A stretch of DNA of 64,000 nucleotides from Natrinema sp. CBA1119. GTDB lineage: Archaea; Halobacteriota; Halobacteria; Halobacteriales; Natrialbaceae. The stretch lies in assembly GCF_002572525.1 (NCBI RefSeq), contig NZ_PDBS01000001.1:310001-374000 (forward strand), in the 5' to 3' direction. The notes under the pieces are model-generated. The model ran no database searches. It had not been told where the DNA came from and worked only from the letters and a program-made list of their open reading frames with translations. How positions within the stretch are numbered: the stretch's first letter is position 1; every line of letters begins with the position of its first letter. Made by a program: the position numbers and the translations under genes. Below are positions 16,151-27,573 of this stretch, in pieces.

Positions 16151-17131
16151 CTACGACGTCCACTCCTCGAACGTGCGGTAGATCCCCTTCGAGAGGTAGC
16201 GCTCGCTCGAGTCGGGGAAGATCGTGACGACCGTCTCGTGGGGAACCTCGAGGTCGCCGTCGTCGATCCGTTCGGCGACCCGTTTCGACGCCACGCTCGC
16301 GGCACCCGCACTCGAGGCGATCAGGTGGCCCTCCTCGCGGGCGAGCCGTTTGAGTTCCGCGTGGGCCGCCCGATCCGAGACGGCGTCGACCGCGTCGACC
16401 AGTTCGGGCTCGAACAGCTCGTTGGTCGCGGTGTCGTGGGTGCCGATGCCCTCGGTCTTGTACTCGGCTTCCGCGCGCTCCTCGCCGAGGAGTTCGCCGT
16501 ACACCGATCCCTCGGGCTCGACGGCGACGATGTGGGTTTCCGGATCCTGCTCGAGCGCGTAGCGGGCGATCCCCATGAGCGTGCCAGCGGTGCCACAGCC
16601 GGCGACGACCGCGCCGACTCGACCGTCGAGCGCCTCGAAAATTTCGGGTGCAGTCGTCTCGTAGTGGGCTTCCGTGTTCAGCGGATTCGAGAACTGCTGG
16701 GGGACGGCGGCGTCCTCGAGTTCCGCGGCGAGTTCGTGAGCGCGCGCGATCGCACCGTCCATGCCGTCGTCGGAGGGCGTGTTGATGACCTCCGCGCCCA
16801 GCGCCGCCATCAGCTGCTGTTTCTCGACGCTGAACCGCTCGGGGACGACGAAGACCGCGTCAAGGTCCAGTTGCTCGGCGGCGATCGCCAGCCCGATCCC
16901 CGTGTTACCGGCGGTCGGCTCGATGATCGTCCCGCCGGCCGCCACGTCGCCGCGCTCGAGCATTCGCTCGAGCATGTACTTCCCGATCCGGTCTTTGATA
17001 CTGGCCCCGGGATTGAACGTCTCGAGTTTCGCGTAGATGGGGACGTCCGCGGGCCCGTCCTGCAGCCGAACGAGCGGCGTTCGACCGATCGTCTCGAGGA
17101 CCGAGTCCGCCGGCTCCTCGTGGGTCGTCAT
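16151..17131 (-). CDS. cysK: Cysteine synthase family PLP enzyme
   Basis: A 326-residue PLP fold type II enzyme. IGRTPLVRL lies at the N-terminus, and the PLP lysine is in GASIKDRIGKY (about residue 46). The substrate-binding loop is EPTAGNTGIGLAIA and the phosphate-binding loop is GCGTAGTLMG. It probably makes cysteine from O-acetylserine, or O-phosphoserine, and sulfide. Cystathionine beta-synthase activity cannot be excluded from sequence. No regulatory C-terminal domain is present. It lies upstream of the prenyl-synthase-like gene on the same strand, but the gap makes a shared transcript uncertain. Confidence 0.88.
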   Translation of the reverse strand: MTTHEEPADSVLETIGRTPLVRLQDGPADVPIYAKLETFNPGASIKDRIGKYMLERMLERGDVAAGGTIIEPTAGNTGIGLAIAAEQLDLDAVFVVPERFSVEKQQLMAALGAEVINTPSDDGMDGAIARAHELAAELEDAAVPQQFSNPLNTEAHYETTAPEIFEALDGRVGAVVAGCGTAGTLMGIARYALEQDPETHIVAVEPEGSVYGELLGEERAEAEYKTEGIGTHDTATNELFEPELVDAVDAVSDRAAHAELKRLAREEGHLIASSAGAASVASKRVAERIDDGDLEVPHETVVTIFPDSSERYLSKGIYRTFEEWTS

Positions 17132-17228
17132 CGTGCTGGCAGAAGGTATCCCCGCTGTTAGCTCTTGTCCCGAATAGGTGCCTGACGCCGGGAACGTGAA
17201 CGGACGAAACGGCGGGAGTCTCGAGCCG

Positions 17229-17558
17229 TTATTCTGCGGGCGTGTCGCTCGCAGTAGCCTCGGCCGTCGTCTCCCCGTCGGTCGCCGAATCGTCGGTCTC
17301 GTCCTCGAGTTCGGCTTCGTCGATCGCCGCCTCCGCCAGGATTTCCTCGCCGTCGAGCCCCTGTTCCTCGGCGATGGCGAGCAAGAGCGCGCGCTGTTCG
17401 GTGAGCTGGTGGTCCATGCGCGTGACCGTGTCGTGGGTTTCGTCCATCTCCTCTTCCAGCCCCGTAATACGCTGCTGGAGTTTCTGTACCTGCTTGTACA
17501 TCGCTTCCGCTCGGTCCGAGATGCCCTGAATCTTCTTTGCGGTGCTGCCGAGTCCCAT
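17229..17558 (-). CDS. DUF5798-type coiled-coil protein
   Basis: A 109-residue haloarchaeal protein. Residues 1-75 form a coiled coil (MGLGSTAKKIQGISDRAEAM, then VQKLQQRITGLEEEMDETHD, then MDHQLTEQRALLLAIAEEQ), followed by a disordered acidic Thr/Ala tail. The sequence matches the DUF5798 family as I know it. An in-frame ATG at 17717 would run through the hsp20 promoter, so ATG 17558 is chosen. It is transcribed divergently from the Hsp20 gene. Function unknown. Confidence 0.85.
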   Translation of the reverse strand: MGLGSTAKKIQGISDRAEAMYKQVQKLQQRITGLEEEMDETHDTVTRMDHQLTEQRALLLAIAEEQGLDGEEILAEAAIDEAELEDETDDSATDGETTAEATASDTPAE

Positions 17559-17698
17559 ACCCGAAGGATGTGTCGGGTAACTAATGGGCCTTTTCCTCCG
17601 CTCGCTCGCGCGTAGCGTTACTTGGTACCAAACACCATGATTCGAAAAAGTTATTACGAACCGCTGACAAGCACAAACTGTATTCGAGGTGAACAGCC

Positions 17699-18067
17699 AT
17701 GGTGCGAGCGAGCCCACCGAGCACGTGGATGCAAGGCCTCGACCTCCCGTCTCAGCTGTTCGGTGAGACCGGAGGCAGCGACTACGAACTGTACGAGGAG
17801 GACGACGAGTTCGTCCTCACGATCGACATGCCGGGCTTCGAGACCGACGAGATCGATCTGGCGTGGGACGACGGCGTCCTGAACATCGCCGCCGAACACG
17901 CCGACGAGAACCGCGGGCGCAAGAAGACCTACCACCGTCGGTTCCGGTTCCCCAAAACCGTCGACGACGAGGAGATCGCCGCCGAGTACACGAACGGCGT
18001 CCTCGAGGTCCGGCTACCGACCGCCGAGTCGACCGCCCAAGGGAAGGAGATCCCGCTCGAGGGCTGA
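17699..18067 (+). CDS. Hsp20/alpha-crystallin small heat-shock protein
   Basis: A 122-residue small chaperone. The alpha-crystallin domain covers about residues 26-118: YELYEEDDEFVLTIDMPGFE, then the RRFRFPKTVDDEEI region, then GVLEVRLP, the characteristic end of the domain. Such proteins hold unfolding proteins in large oligomers without ATP. The N-terminal arm is short, and a second ATG at residue 11 is possible. GAGGTGA lies about eight bases before ATG 17699. The promoter region contains AAAAAGTTATTACG, a plausible TATA element. Confidence 0.9.
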   Translation: MVRASPPSTWMQGLDLPSQLFGETGGSDYELYEEDDEFVLTIDMPGFETDEIDLAWDDGVLNIAAEHADENRGRKKTYHRRFRFPKTVDDEEIAAEYTNGVLEVRLPTAESTAQGKEIPLEG

Positions 18068-18152
18068 TCGCTCCCCGACTCGGGACGGTCGAACCGACCT
18101 CCCTCACCTCCGCGCTCACCACGGTGAACCGCTTCCCGGGTCCAGCCGGTGA

Positions 18153-20537
<2,385 letters not shown>

Positions 20538-20723
20538 CTGATCGGCCGTTCGTCGGGTTGCCATTCGCCGTGACTCGCGGCCTTTTTGGGTGAGTGTTCC
20601 CGTCCCGACCGACACAGCTGTCGGGGGACGAGAAGTGGTCCGTTCCGCGGCAGTGAACGAAATCGATACTACGAACGCCACGTTCGACCGTGAAACGGCC
20701 TCGAGACGATTGGCAACCGCGAA

Positions 20724-23297
20724 TTACTCTCGCTCGGCGTCTCCGACCTCGATCCCGGTCTCGGCGTCAGTTCCGGTCTCAGTATCGGCTTCGGCGTCAG
20801 TTCCGGCCTCGATATCGGCCTCGGCGTCAGTTCCGGCCTCGATATCGGCCTCGGCGTCAGTTCCGGTCTCGGTACTGGTCTCAGCGTGAGTCCCGGCCTC
20901 GGCATCCCTCCCGGTATCGGTCTCAGCGCCGATTTCGGCGGTAGTTCCAGCTCCGTCGTCTCCGCCGAGCCAGTAGCGCTTGGCCAGGATCGCCCCGACG
21001 GCGGCGATCCCGACGAACGGCGCGTACTGCTCGAGTCGCTCGAGCAGGCCGGTCGACGACGTATCACTCGATAGCGGCTCGCGTTCGCGGTACGGTCGGA
21101 TGGGGTCGACCACCTCGTCGACCTGCAGTCGGCGGGTGAAGTCCCGCTGCAGATCGGCCACCTCGCCGCCGGTGATGGCGGCCGAAAACGTGTACTCGCC
21201 CGTCGATTCCGGATGGAAATACCCCGTGTAGATCCCGTCGTTACCGACCGGATCGGGACCGCCGCGGTCGTCGCGGAGGGCGATCTCCGCGGTCTCGTCG
21301 CCGTTGGTTGCGGTCAGCGTCACGTCACCGCCGGTGTACCGTCGTTCTCCGTTCGTGGCCTTCAACTCGACGCGGAACATCCCCGTCTGCTCGTAGTGGA
21401 AATCGTTGATGAACAGGTCGGCGTCGATCGGCGAGTCCGCACTGACCTCGGTCGTCGCCACCTCAGGCCGGGAGAGCTGTTCGCCGGTCATGGTGAACGA
21501 CCAGTCGCCGGTTTCGGGCTCCTCGACGGTCCAGATCTCGCTCGTCTCTCCGACGCGGTGAACGACGCCGTCGCCCTCGGAGAGCGGTTCACCAGCGGGC
21601 GTCTCGGGCTGCAACGTAATCTCGCTCCCGGGATACGAGAGGGAGAACTGCACCTCGTCACAGCTGCCGTCGACAGTGGCGCTGCCCGAAGCCGTGTCGC
21701 CCTCCGTGAGTTCCGCCCGCTCGGAAGTGATCTGAGAGCGATTCTGGACGGAAATCGAGAACTGCTGGAACACCTGCCGAATCTCTCCCGGTTCCGGTCT
21801 GAACGCGGACTGGCCGCCGGTTTCGTCTGCGAGCCGCTCGAGGAGCGTCTCCCCCGCCGACGATCCCATCCCGATCGTGTAAATCGTCACGCCGAGTGAC
21901 TTCAGCTCCGGCAGGATCGAATCCGGCGACGGCGGCTCGTTGTGTTCCCCGTCCGAGAGCAAGATTATCGATTTCGGCCCGGTCGTGCCCCGAAGCAGAT
22001 CGAGGGCTTCTCGCAGCCCCGCGCCGATCGACGTCCCCCCGCTTGGAGAGAGACGGTCGATATCGTCTTTCATGACGCCCCGAGCGTCCTCGTCGAGTGA
22101 CTCGAGTGACGAGGTCGTCGTTGCCCGATAATCGAAATCGACGATGCCGAGTTTGTTGCCGTTCTCGACGAAGTTGACGAGCGATCGGGCGCTTTGCTTG
22201 GCCACCGCTATTCGGGAGTCTCCCGAGACGGTGTCCCGCTGGTCCATACTTCCCGACGTGTCCAGTACCGCGACGGTGTTGGGAAACTCGGGTTCCTCGG
22301 AATCGCCGCTGTCTCCGCTTTCGGCTTCCCACTGTCCCGGGCGCGTCTCCCCGACGACGATCCGCTGTCCCGTCGTCCGCATCGACGCCGTATCGATGCC
22401 ACCGCTCTCGTAATCAGTGGATTCGACCTGTCCCTCGTGAGTGACGATCGAGCCGCCCGCCGGCCGCGGGAACTCGGTCTCGTAGGAATACTCGAGGTCG
22501 GCGAGGCCGGTTGTCAGCTGGGGTTGCGTTCGGATCTGGGTCCCGAGAAACGAGGCACGGTCGCCGCTCGAGGTACTCGCCGAGATCGTGGTTCGCTGGC
22601 CACGGTCGACCAGGCTGGTGACGGTGAGATAGACGCCGCTCGCGCCGAACTCAACCGTACTGTCGTCTCTCCCCGCGTATTCGACCGTCCCGGTCACGTC
22701 GACCACCGTTCCGGGCTGAACGGACTCCGTCGCGGGGACGACGCCCCAGACGTAGGGGACGGATCCGTACCGATCGAAGAAGCGCTGATCCGCGTCCGCG
22801 GTTCCCGCGAGACGTACCAGCTGATACTCGTCGTAGAACGACGACTCGAGCGAAACGTCGCCGCCGCTCACCCACGCCATCGGCTCGAACAGCGGGCTGA
22901 GTATGCGATCTCCCTCCCACTCGAACTCGTCCCACTCGAGATTGGCGGAGACGGCGGTTCGTTCCTCGTTCGAGGCCACCGTGTTGAGGACGACCCCCTG
23001 AAACTGAACGTCGGTTCCGATGACCGGATGATTGGCCGTATCGAACTCGATGAACAACTGCGCGAGTTCGCCGACGGGAATCGCCTCGTCGAATCTGACC
23101 TCGTCGGCGTTCTCGATTGTGTCGGTGGTTCCGACGTTGACGGCGCTTCCGCCACCGTCCCCGCCCCCGCCGTCATCGTCATTCTGTGCCGCCGTGCGTC
23201 CGGTCGCGAGTACACCGGCGGCGGCCGTCGTCGAAACGAATCGCCGTCGGGAAACGCTACGTCTGTCGCTGTCGCCGTCTCGTGTGAAATTAGTCAT
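20724..23297 (-). CDS. Exported VWA-domain protein with C-terminal membrane anchor
   Basis: An 857-residue surface protein and last gene of a three-gene operon. A Tat-like signal lies at residues 12-38 (SVSRRRFVSTTAAAGVLATG). The von Willebrand A domain in the middle starts NTVAVLDTSGSMD, the MIDAS metal site, followed by GGTSIGAGL and SIILLSDGEHNEP. Beta-rich segments follow, then one membrane helix (FVGIAAVGAILAKRYW) near residue 770. The C-terminal tail is a tandem Thr/Ala/Glu/Gly/Asp repeat. The start is ATG 23297, which overlaps the previous gene by eight bases. A membrane-bound, metal-dependent adhesion or scaffold role is inferred. An earlier in-frame ATG would run into the upstream gene. 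Confidence 0.75.
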   Translation of the reverse strand: MTNFTRDGDSDRRSVSRRRFVSTTAAAGVLATGRTAAQNDDDGGGGDGGGSAVNVGTTDTIENADEVRFDEAIPVGELAQLFIEFDTANHPVIGTDVQFQGVVLNTVASNEERTAVSANLEWDEFEWEGDRILSPLFEPMAWVSGGDVSLESSFYDEYQLVRLAGTADADQRFFDRYGSVPYVWGVVPATESVQPGTVVDVTGTVEYAGRDDSTVEFGASGVYLTVTSLVDRGQRTTISASTSSGDRASFLGTQIRTQPQLTTGLADLEYSYETEFPRPAGGSIVTHEGQVESTDYESGGIDTASMRTTGQRIVVGETRPGQWEAESGDSGDSEEPEFPNTVAVLDTSGSMDQRDTVSGDSRIAVAKQSARSLVNFVENGNKLGIVDFDYRATTTSSLESLDEDARGVMKDDIDRLSPSGGTSIGAGLREALDLLRGTTGPKSIILLSDGEHNEPPSPDSILPELKSLGVTIYTIGMGSSAGETLLERLADETGGQSAFRPEPGEIRQVFQQFSISVQNRSQITSERAELTEGDTASGSATVDGSCDEVQFSLSYPGSEITLQPETPAGEPLSEGDGVVHRVGETSEIWTVEEPETGDWSFTMTGEQLSRPEVATTEVSADSPIDADLFINDFHYEQTGMFRVELKATNGERRYTGGDVTLTATNGDETAEIALRDDRGGPDPVGNDGIYTGYFHPESTGEYTFSAAITGGEVADLQRDFTRRLQVDEVVDPIRPYREREPLSSDTSSTGLLERLEQYAPFVGIAAVGAILAKRYWLGGDDGAGTTAEIGAETDTGRDAEAGTHAETSTETGTDAEADIEAGTDAEADIEAGTDAEADTETGTDAETGIEVGDAERE
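20738..20946. repeat. In-frame tandem repeats encoding the VWA protein tail
   Basis: Direct repeats of 18 to 30 bases follow one another. The unit CGGCGTCAGTTCCGGCCTCG recurs with small variants. They encode the alternating GTDAEADIEA-type tail of the VWA protein. The repeats stay in frame and the composition is very acidic. Copy number is likely to vary between strains. Confidence 0.75.
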
Positions 23298-24177
23298 CCG
23301 TCCCCGTATTCGTGTCCGTCTCCGCGTCCGATTCGCTCTCTTTCGAGAGGTACCTGTACAGCGCTCCACCGCCTCCCAGCGCGCCGAGACCCGCACCGCC
23401 GACGAGGGGCAGTAGTCCGCTGTTGCCGTCATCACCCCGTCCGTCACCCGGTGAGTCCGTCGTGCTATCCGTATCGCCCGATTCGAGGACGACGACGGTC
23501 ACCGATTCCGTGCTGGCCACCGAACCGTCCGCGGCGAGCTCGATCGAAAGGGTGTACTCGCCAGCCGTCCGTCCGGTTATCGAAACTTCGACCGGACGGT
23601 CGCTACCGGCCTGTATTCGTCCGATCGTCTGTGGTCCGTGCTCGACCGTGAGCCCGTCTCCCGAACTGCCGGTTACCGTTACGGATGCGGTGGATTCGTC
23701 ACCGACGTTCGCCGCCACCACGTCCAGCGTCGCCGTCTCGCCGACGGACAGTCGGCGCGGCCCCTCGACGTCGATAATCACTGGCTGGGGCGGCAGCGTC
23801 ACCGACTCGACGGTCGATTCGGCAGCGGTTCGCCGCTCGACCGTCGTCGATTCGGCATCCTCGAGTTCGTCGATGCGTGACCTGAGTGTCGACTCCTCGA
23901 AGTTCGCCGGCGCGGAGAGATAGACGGCCGCTTGCAACAGGAACTGCGACCGCCGCAGGTCGAGCGTCGCTGCCGACTCCGCGAAGGCCGTCAGCGTCTC
24001 CTCGTCGTCCGCGCGACCGCTGGCTGCCAGCGACTGGACGTAGACGCGCGAGTTCTCTCGCTCGGTCCCGGCGAACGCCTCGGCGATCTCGTTCAGCGTC
24101 TCGGCTGCCGACTCGTACTCCTCGGTATCGATCCGCGATTCGAATCGCTCGAGAAGCGCGGGTATCTCGTCGCTCAT
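23290..24177 (-). CDS. Membrane-anchored protein with CARDB-like domain
   Basis: A 295-residue protein, middle gene of the operon. Residues 1-110 are helical and TPR-like (IDTEEYESAAETLNEIAEAF). Residues 140-240 look like a CARDB/Ig-like adhesion domain (RLSVGETATLDVVAANVGDE). A single hydrophobic helix (LLPLVGGAGLGALGGGGALY) is near residue 265, with a short acidic tail. No signal peptide is visible, which is odd for a CARDB domain that normally lies outside the cell. The start is ATG 24177, sharing ATGA with the upstream stop. Its stop overlaps the VWA gene start. Confidence 0.65.
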   Translation of the reverse strand: MSDEIPALLERFESRIDTEEYESAAETLNEIAEAFAGTERENSRVYVQSLAASGRADDEETLTAFAESAATLDLRRSQFLLQAAVYLSAPANFEESTLRSRIDELEDAESTTVERRTAAESTVESVTLPPQPVIIDVEGPRRLSVGETATLDVVAANVGDESTASVTVTGSSGDGLTVEHGPQTIGRIQAGSDRPVEVSITGRTAGEYTLSIELAADGSVASTESVTVVVLESGDTDSTTDSPGDGRGDDGNSGLLPLVGGAGLGALGGGGALYRYLSKESESDAETDTNTGTDD

Positions 24178-26708
24178 CGTTTGGTTTGTGGTGCTCCCTC
24201 GACGATTCCGTCGACCGTCTCGTAGTGAACGTTCGCGACATCCTGCATCGTTTTCACGCCGTAGCCGGCACCGAGCAGGTCGTATACCGCCGAGACGATG
24301 TCCCCGACGAGCGAACCGATCGCCCACAGGATCTCGAGAATCGTCTCGACCGCATCGCCCTCCATGAGCGCCGCGTACGCGTCGGCGAGGTTTTCGAAGA
24401 GACCGAACTCGTCGAGCGTGTCCTGGATCGCCTGAAGACCCGCGTGGGCGGTCCGAAGCTCGTCGGTGACAGTCATTACGCCGTCGTTGAGCGCGGTCCG
24501 CGCACCTGTGAGTGAGCCGCGGAGTCCCTCTCGACCGAGCCTGTCCGGATCGAGCCGCGTGTATGCGAGTGCGAGTCCGTCGTCCAGTCTGTTGTCGTAG
24601 TCGTCGTCGATTTTGTCGCCGTCCGTCTCGATGGTGTATTCGATCGGCCGCCGCAACGTGTCGGCAACCGTCGATTGAAACGCCGAGATTTGCTCGTCGA
24701 TGTACTCACCGAGTGCAAGCTTCGCGATCTCGCCGCTGGTCTCTTCGACGAGTTTGTCGACAGCTCCCTTCGCGATCTCGTCGGACGACTCCTTCAGTGC
24801 GGTACTCGCTTCGCCGCTCAGATCCGCGGCGTAGTCCGCGAGTTTCGCGATCGCGTCGTCGAGCTTTCCCACCAGATCGTCGACGTATCCCGAGAGGTAG
24901 GGAAGCTTGTCAGCGATATACGTGCCGAGTTTTCCGCCGGCGATACCCACGCCAATCATCGCGAGGTCGACGAGTAAGGAGAGCACGAGTTCGGCCGTAT
25001 GTCCAGCGAGATCGTACTCCTCAACCGACTGTTCGTACGACTCCGAGCCGAGTCCGCTGAGCACATCCACCGTGAACGTCTCGGCCAGTACCAACCGCTG
25101 GGTCGCTCCTTCCGCAGTCTCGAGCGGAAGCCGATCGGTTCTCACCCGATCGTTGAGTCGCGACACCGCCGACGCGACCGTCGCTTCGTGGTCGATATCG
25201 GTCACTGTCACGTCGTCGATCTCGCGAGCGTGCTCCCGCAGGGCGCTCGTTCGCGCGACCCGTACGTCGAGAGTCTTCGTCGTCTCCGTCGTCCCACCGT
25301 CGTCCGTCCGGAGACGGAGCGTCACGGGTACCTCCCCGACTTGCTCGTAGGCGTGTGTCGCCGACTCGCCGACTTCCTCGAACTCGCCGTCGCCGTCGGT
25401 ATCCCACTCGTAGGTCGCGATGGTCCCGTTCGCCGCACTCGAGCCCGTCCCCTCGTACTTCGTTTCCAGGCTCGTCTCGGGCGGCGTCGGCGTGACCGAG
25501 AAATCCGCGGTCGGTTCCCCGGTATTCGATTCACCCGCCAGTTTCACCAGCCGCGCGCTCCCGGTTCCACCCTGCTCGAGCGCTCCGACCACGAGCGGAT
25601 CGTCACCGCCAACGACGGCGTTCGCGTAGTCGACGGCGTTCGTTTCGTACGTGGTCTGCCAGACGACCTTGCCGTCGGCGAGGAGCTTCACGACCCACGT
25701 CGACTGCTGGCCGCGACCGGTCGAGGCGGTCGAACCAACGGCGAGATACCCCTCTCCGTGCCGGACCAGCGACGTGAATCGGTCGTCGTCGCGTCCGCCG
25801 ACCCGCTTTCGCCACGTCTCCGTGCCGCTGGAATCGATCTCGACGATCAGGCCGTCCGTCCCGCCGCTCCCCGCGGATTTCGTCCCGCCCGCGAACACGT
25901 AGCCGTCGTCGTGAGCCGGCACGACGGCGCGGGCGTAATCGTCCGCGCTCCCGCCGTAGACCTGATTCCACTGCGCGGTTCCGTCGCCGTCGGTTGCGAG
26001 CACCCACGCGTCGCGGCCACCGCTTCCAGCGGAGTCGGTTTCGCCGACGAGCAGATACCCCCCGTCGTCCGTCCGGACGTGGTCGAACGCCCAGTCGTCC
26101 CCGGTCCCGCCGTAGACCTCGTTCCAGTCGCCGTCTCCGCTCTCGTCGACCCGCATGAGCCAGGCGTCGACGCCGCCGCTCCCCGCCGATTTCGTCCCGC
26201 CCGCGAACACGTAGCCGCCGGGTTCGGAGAGCACTGACGAGGCGCGGTCGTCCCCCGTGCCGCCGTAGGGCCGCTGCCACTGTTCGGTGCCGTCGGCCGC
26301 GAGCTTCACCAGCCAGGCGTCGAGTTGGCCGTTCCCTCGAGAGGCGGTCTGGCCAGCCAAGAGGGAGCCGCTGTCGGCTGGCGTCGCCGCCGAAATCCAG
26401 TCGTGTGCGCCGCCGCCGAACGTCTTCTGCCACGTTTCGCGCCCGCTCCCGTCGGTTTTGAGCACCCACGCGTCACGACCGCCGCTGCCACTCGTCGTCT
26501 GGCCGGCGAACAGGTAGCCGTCACCCGAGCCGTCCACTGCCGTTATCGCGATATCGTCGCCGCCTCGATCGAACGTTTGGGACCACTCGATACCAGGAGT
26601 CTGCCACTGCATCCCCGAGGTACCTCGAGCGAGTCCCGCCGAGTACGGTAACGCACTCCCGACTATCGTTCCCCCACCTGTCGTTTTGATGAACTTCCGC
26701 CGATTCAT
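24174..26708 (-). CDS. Exported beta-propeller/PKD protein with helical C-terminal domain
   Basis: An 844-residue protein, first gene of the operon. It starts MNRRKFIKTTGGGTIVGSAL, a Tat-like signal. Residues 35-390 contain about seven repeats of roughly 50 residues with signatures such as GGTGDDWAFDHV and DAWVLKTDGSG, which should fold as a beta-propeller. A PKD-like domain follows (ATYEWDTDGDGEFEEVGESA). The last 350 residues are helical, with a hydrophobic stretch near 580 (LVLSLLVDLAMIGVGIAGG) and many amphipathic helices, unlike any family I know. Together with the two downstream genes it may form a cell-surface or secreted complex. Function unknown. Confidence 0.7.
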   Translation of the reverse strand: MNRRKFIKTTGGGTIVGSALPYSAGLARGTSGMQWQTPGIEWSQTFDRGGDDIAITAVDGSGDGYLFAGQTTSGSGGRDAWVLKTDGSGRETWQKTFGGGAHDWISAATPADSGSLLAGQTASRGNGQLDAWLVKLAADGTEQWQRPYGGTGDDRASSVLSEPGGYVFAGGTKSAGSGGVDAWLMRVDESGDGDWNEVYGGTGDDWAFDHVRTDDGGYLLVGETDSAGSGGRDAWVLATDGDGTAQWNQVYGGSADDYARAVVPAHDDGYVFAGGTKSAGSGGTDGLIVEIDSSGTETWRKRVGGRDDDRFTSLVRHGEGYLAVGSTASTGRGQQSTWVVKLLADGKVVWQTTYETNAVDYANAVVGGDDPLVVGALEQGGTGSARLVKLAGESNTGEPTADFSVTPTPPETSLETKYEGTGSSAANGTIATYEWDTDGDGEFEEVGESATHAYEQVGEVPVTLRLRTDDGGTTETTKTLDVRVARTSALREHAREIDDVTVTDIDHEATVASAVSRLNDRVRTDRLPLETAEGATQRLVLAETFTVDVLSGLGSESYEQSVEEYDLAGHTAELVLSLLVDLAMIGVGIAGGKLGTYIADKLPYLSGYVDDLVGKLDDAIAKLADYAADLSGEASTALKESSDEIAKGAVDKLVEETSGEIAKLALGEYIDEQISAFQSTVADTLRRPIEYTIETDGDKIDDDYDNRLDDGLALAYTRLDPDRLGREGLRGSLTGARTALNDGVMTVTDELRTAHAGLQAIQDTLDEFGLFENLADAYAALMEGDAVETILEILWAIGSLVGDIVSAVYDLLGAGYGVKTMQDVANVHYETVDGIVEGAPQTKR

Positions 26709-26894
26709 ATCCGAAGCTGACAGTCACGTATCTATACTACTCGTAATTGATCGTTTCGGCTAGCGCAGAGATGACGGACCGTGTCTCGGGTGAGTATGGA
26801 GCTTGTTCGGCCGCTCTCTTTCCATCCGATTTCACACGGCCGGCTGCGGGAAAGACGAAAGACCCTTACGTCTCACCCGACTATACTGAGATGG

Positions 26895-27205
26895 ACTAGG
26901 TCGGGCAGTTTGGCCCTGCTCGTTACCCGCGCTATGGTCATTAGCGGGGACCGAACACCGCGGGCGTCCGGTCAGACCGACCGGGGCCTCGGGAGCCAAC
27001 AGAGAAGCCTCGTCCGTCGGGGACAGCGGTCTACGATGGCCGTCCGCAGGGACGCCCCATCGTGGTTAGTCGGCGACAGCCCATCAGGCGCGGAAGCGAG
27101 CAGTGGACCGCCGGACACCTGTCGCTCGACGGGTTGCGGGGTGGAGAAGGCAACCGAGATTCCCCCGGTCGGAACGCCGGGCAATCGGGGTTGTCCGCAT
27201 TCATA
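26895..27205 (+). ncRNA. ffs: Signal recognition particle 7S RNA
   Basis: The sequence has the archaeal SRP RNA signature. The 5' domain carries TCGGGCAG..CTGCTCG hairpin elements. The conserved domain IV hairpin reads CATCAGGCGCGGAAGCGAGC followed by AGTGGACC, the SRP54-binding loop with its GGAAG/GAGCAG asymmetric bulge. The total length of about 310 bases is typical. Complementary arms such as GGTCGG near the 5' side and CCCGGTCGG near the 3' side fit the long helix 5. Exact ends are estimated. It scaffolds SRP19 and SRP54 for cotranslational targeting. Protein-like frames across it are spurious. Confidence 0.88.
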
Positions 27206-27206
27206 C

Positions 27207-27266
27207 CGACCTTTTACGCTGCGTGAGCAGCGGCGCTGCGCGCCGTGCTCACTCGGTAAAAGGTCG
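27207..27266. terminator. Long hairpin just after the SRP RNA
   Basis: The outer arms CGACCTTTTAC (27207-27217) and GTAAAAGGTCG (27256-27266) match perfectly. An inner pair, GTGAGCA (27223-27229) and TGCTCAC (27246-27252), encloses a GC-rich loop. The whole can form a long stem directly after the 7S RNA. It might be a processing or termination signal, or a small palindromic element. Confidence 0.6.
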
Positions 27267-27573
27267 ATCAAAAGCACTTCTCCTTCCTCTCTGCTCGCTT
27301 CGCTCGCTTCGAGTCAGTCGTCGGCCCGCTCGCTCAGCCTATCTCACGGCCTTCGGCCGTTCGCCTGTTCGCGGCGCGTAGCGCCGCGCACGGCTTCGCT
27401 CGCGGCCGGTACCGGGTTACCGCCTGCCTTTCCCCGGGTCGCGCGGCTCTCACTATTGTTCGAGCCGCACTCCCGGCCACTGACTGTGTGCTTCAACTCG
27501 AGTCACGAAGCAGCCCGCTATCTGGACACAGTAACAGAAACACTTACGGTAACTCTTCTAGCTGTGTAAACTA
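27267..27573. other. Intergenic region with clustered small hairpins
   Basis: No gene is supported. Short palindromes are unusually dense, for example GGCGCGTAGCGCC, CGGCCTTCGGCCG and GCTCGCTTCGCTCGC-like strings. The promoter of the lipoprotein gene at 27574 must lie at the right end. The hairpins may be remnants of a non-coding element. Confidence 0.5.

Noticed and set aside
26781-27569. A 262-codon frame over the SRP RNA and its flank
   Set aside because: The region is a non-coding RNA with clear 7S RNA signatures. The predicted protein has no acidic character.
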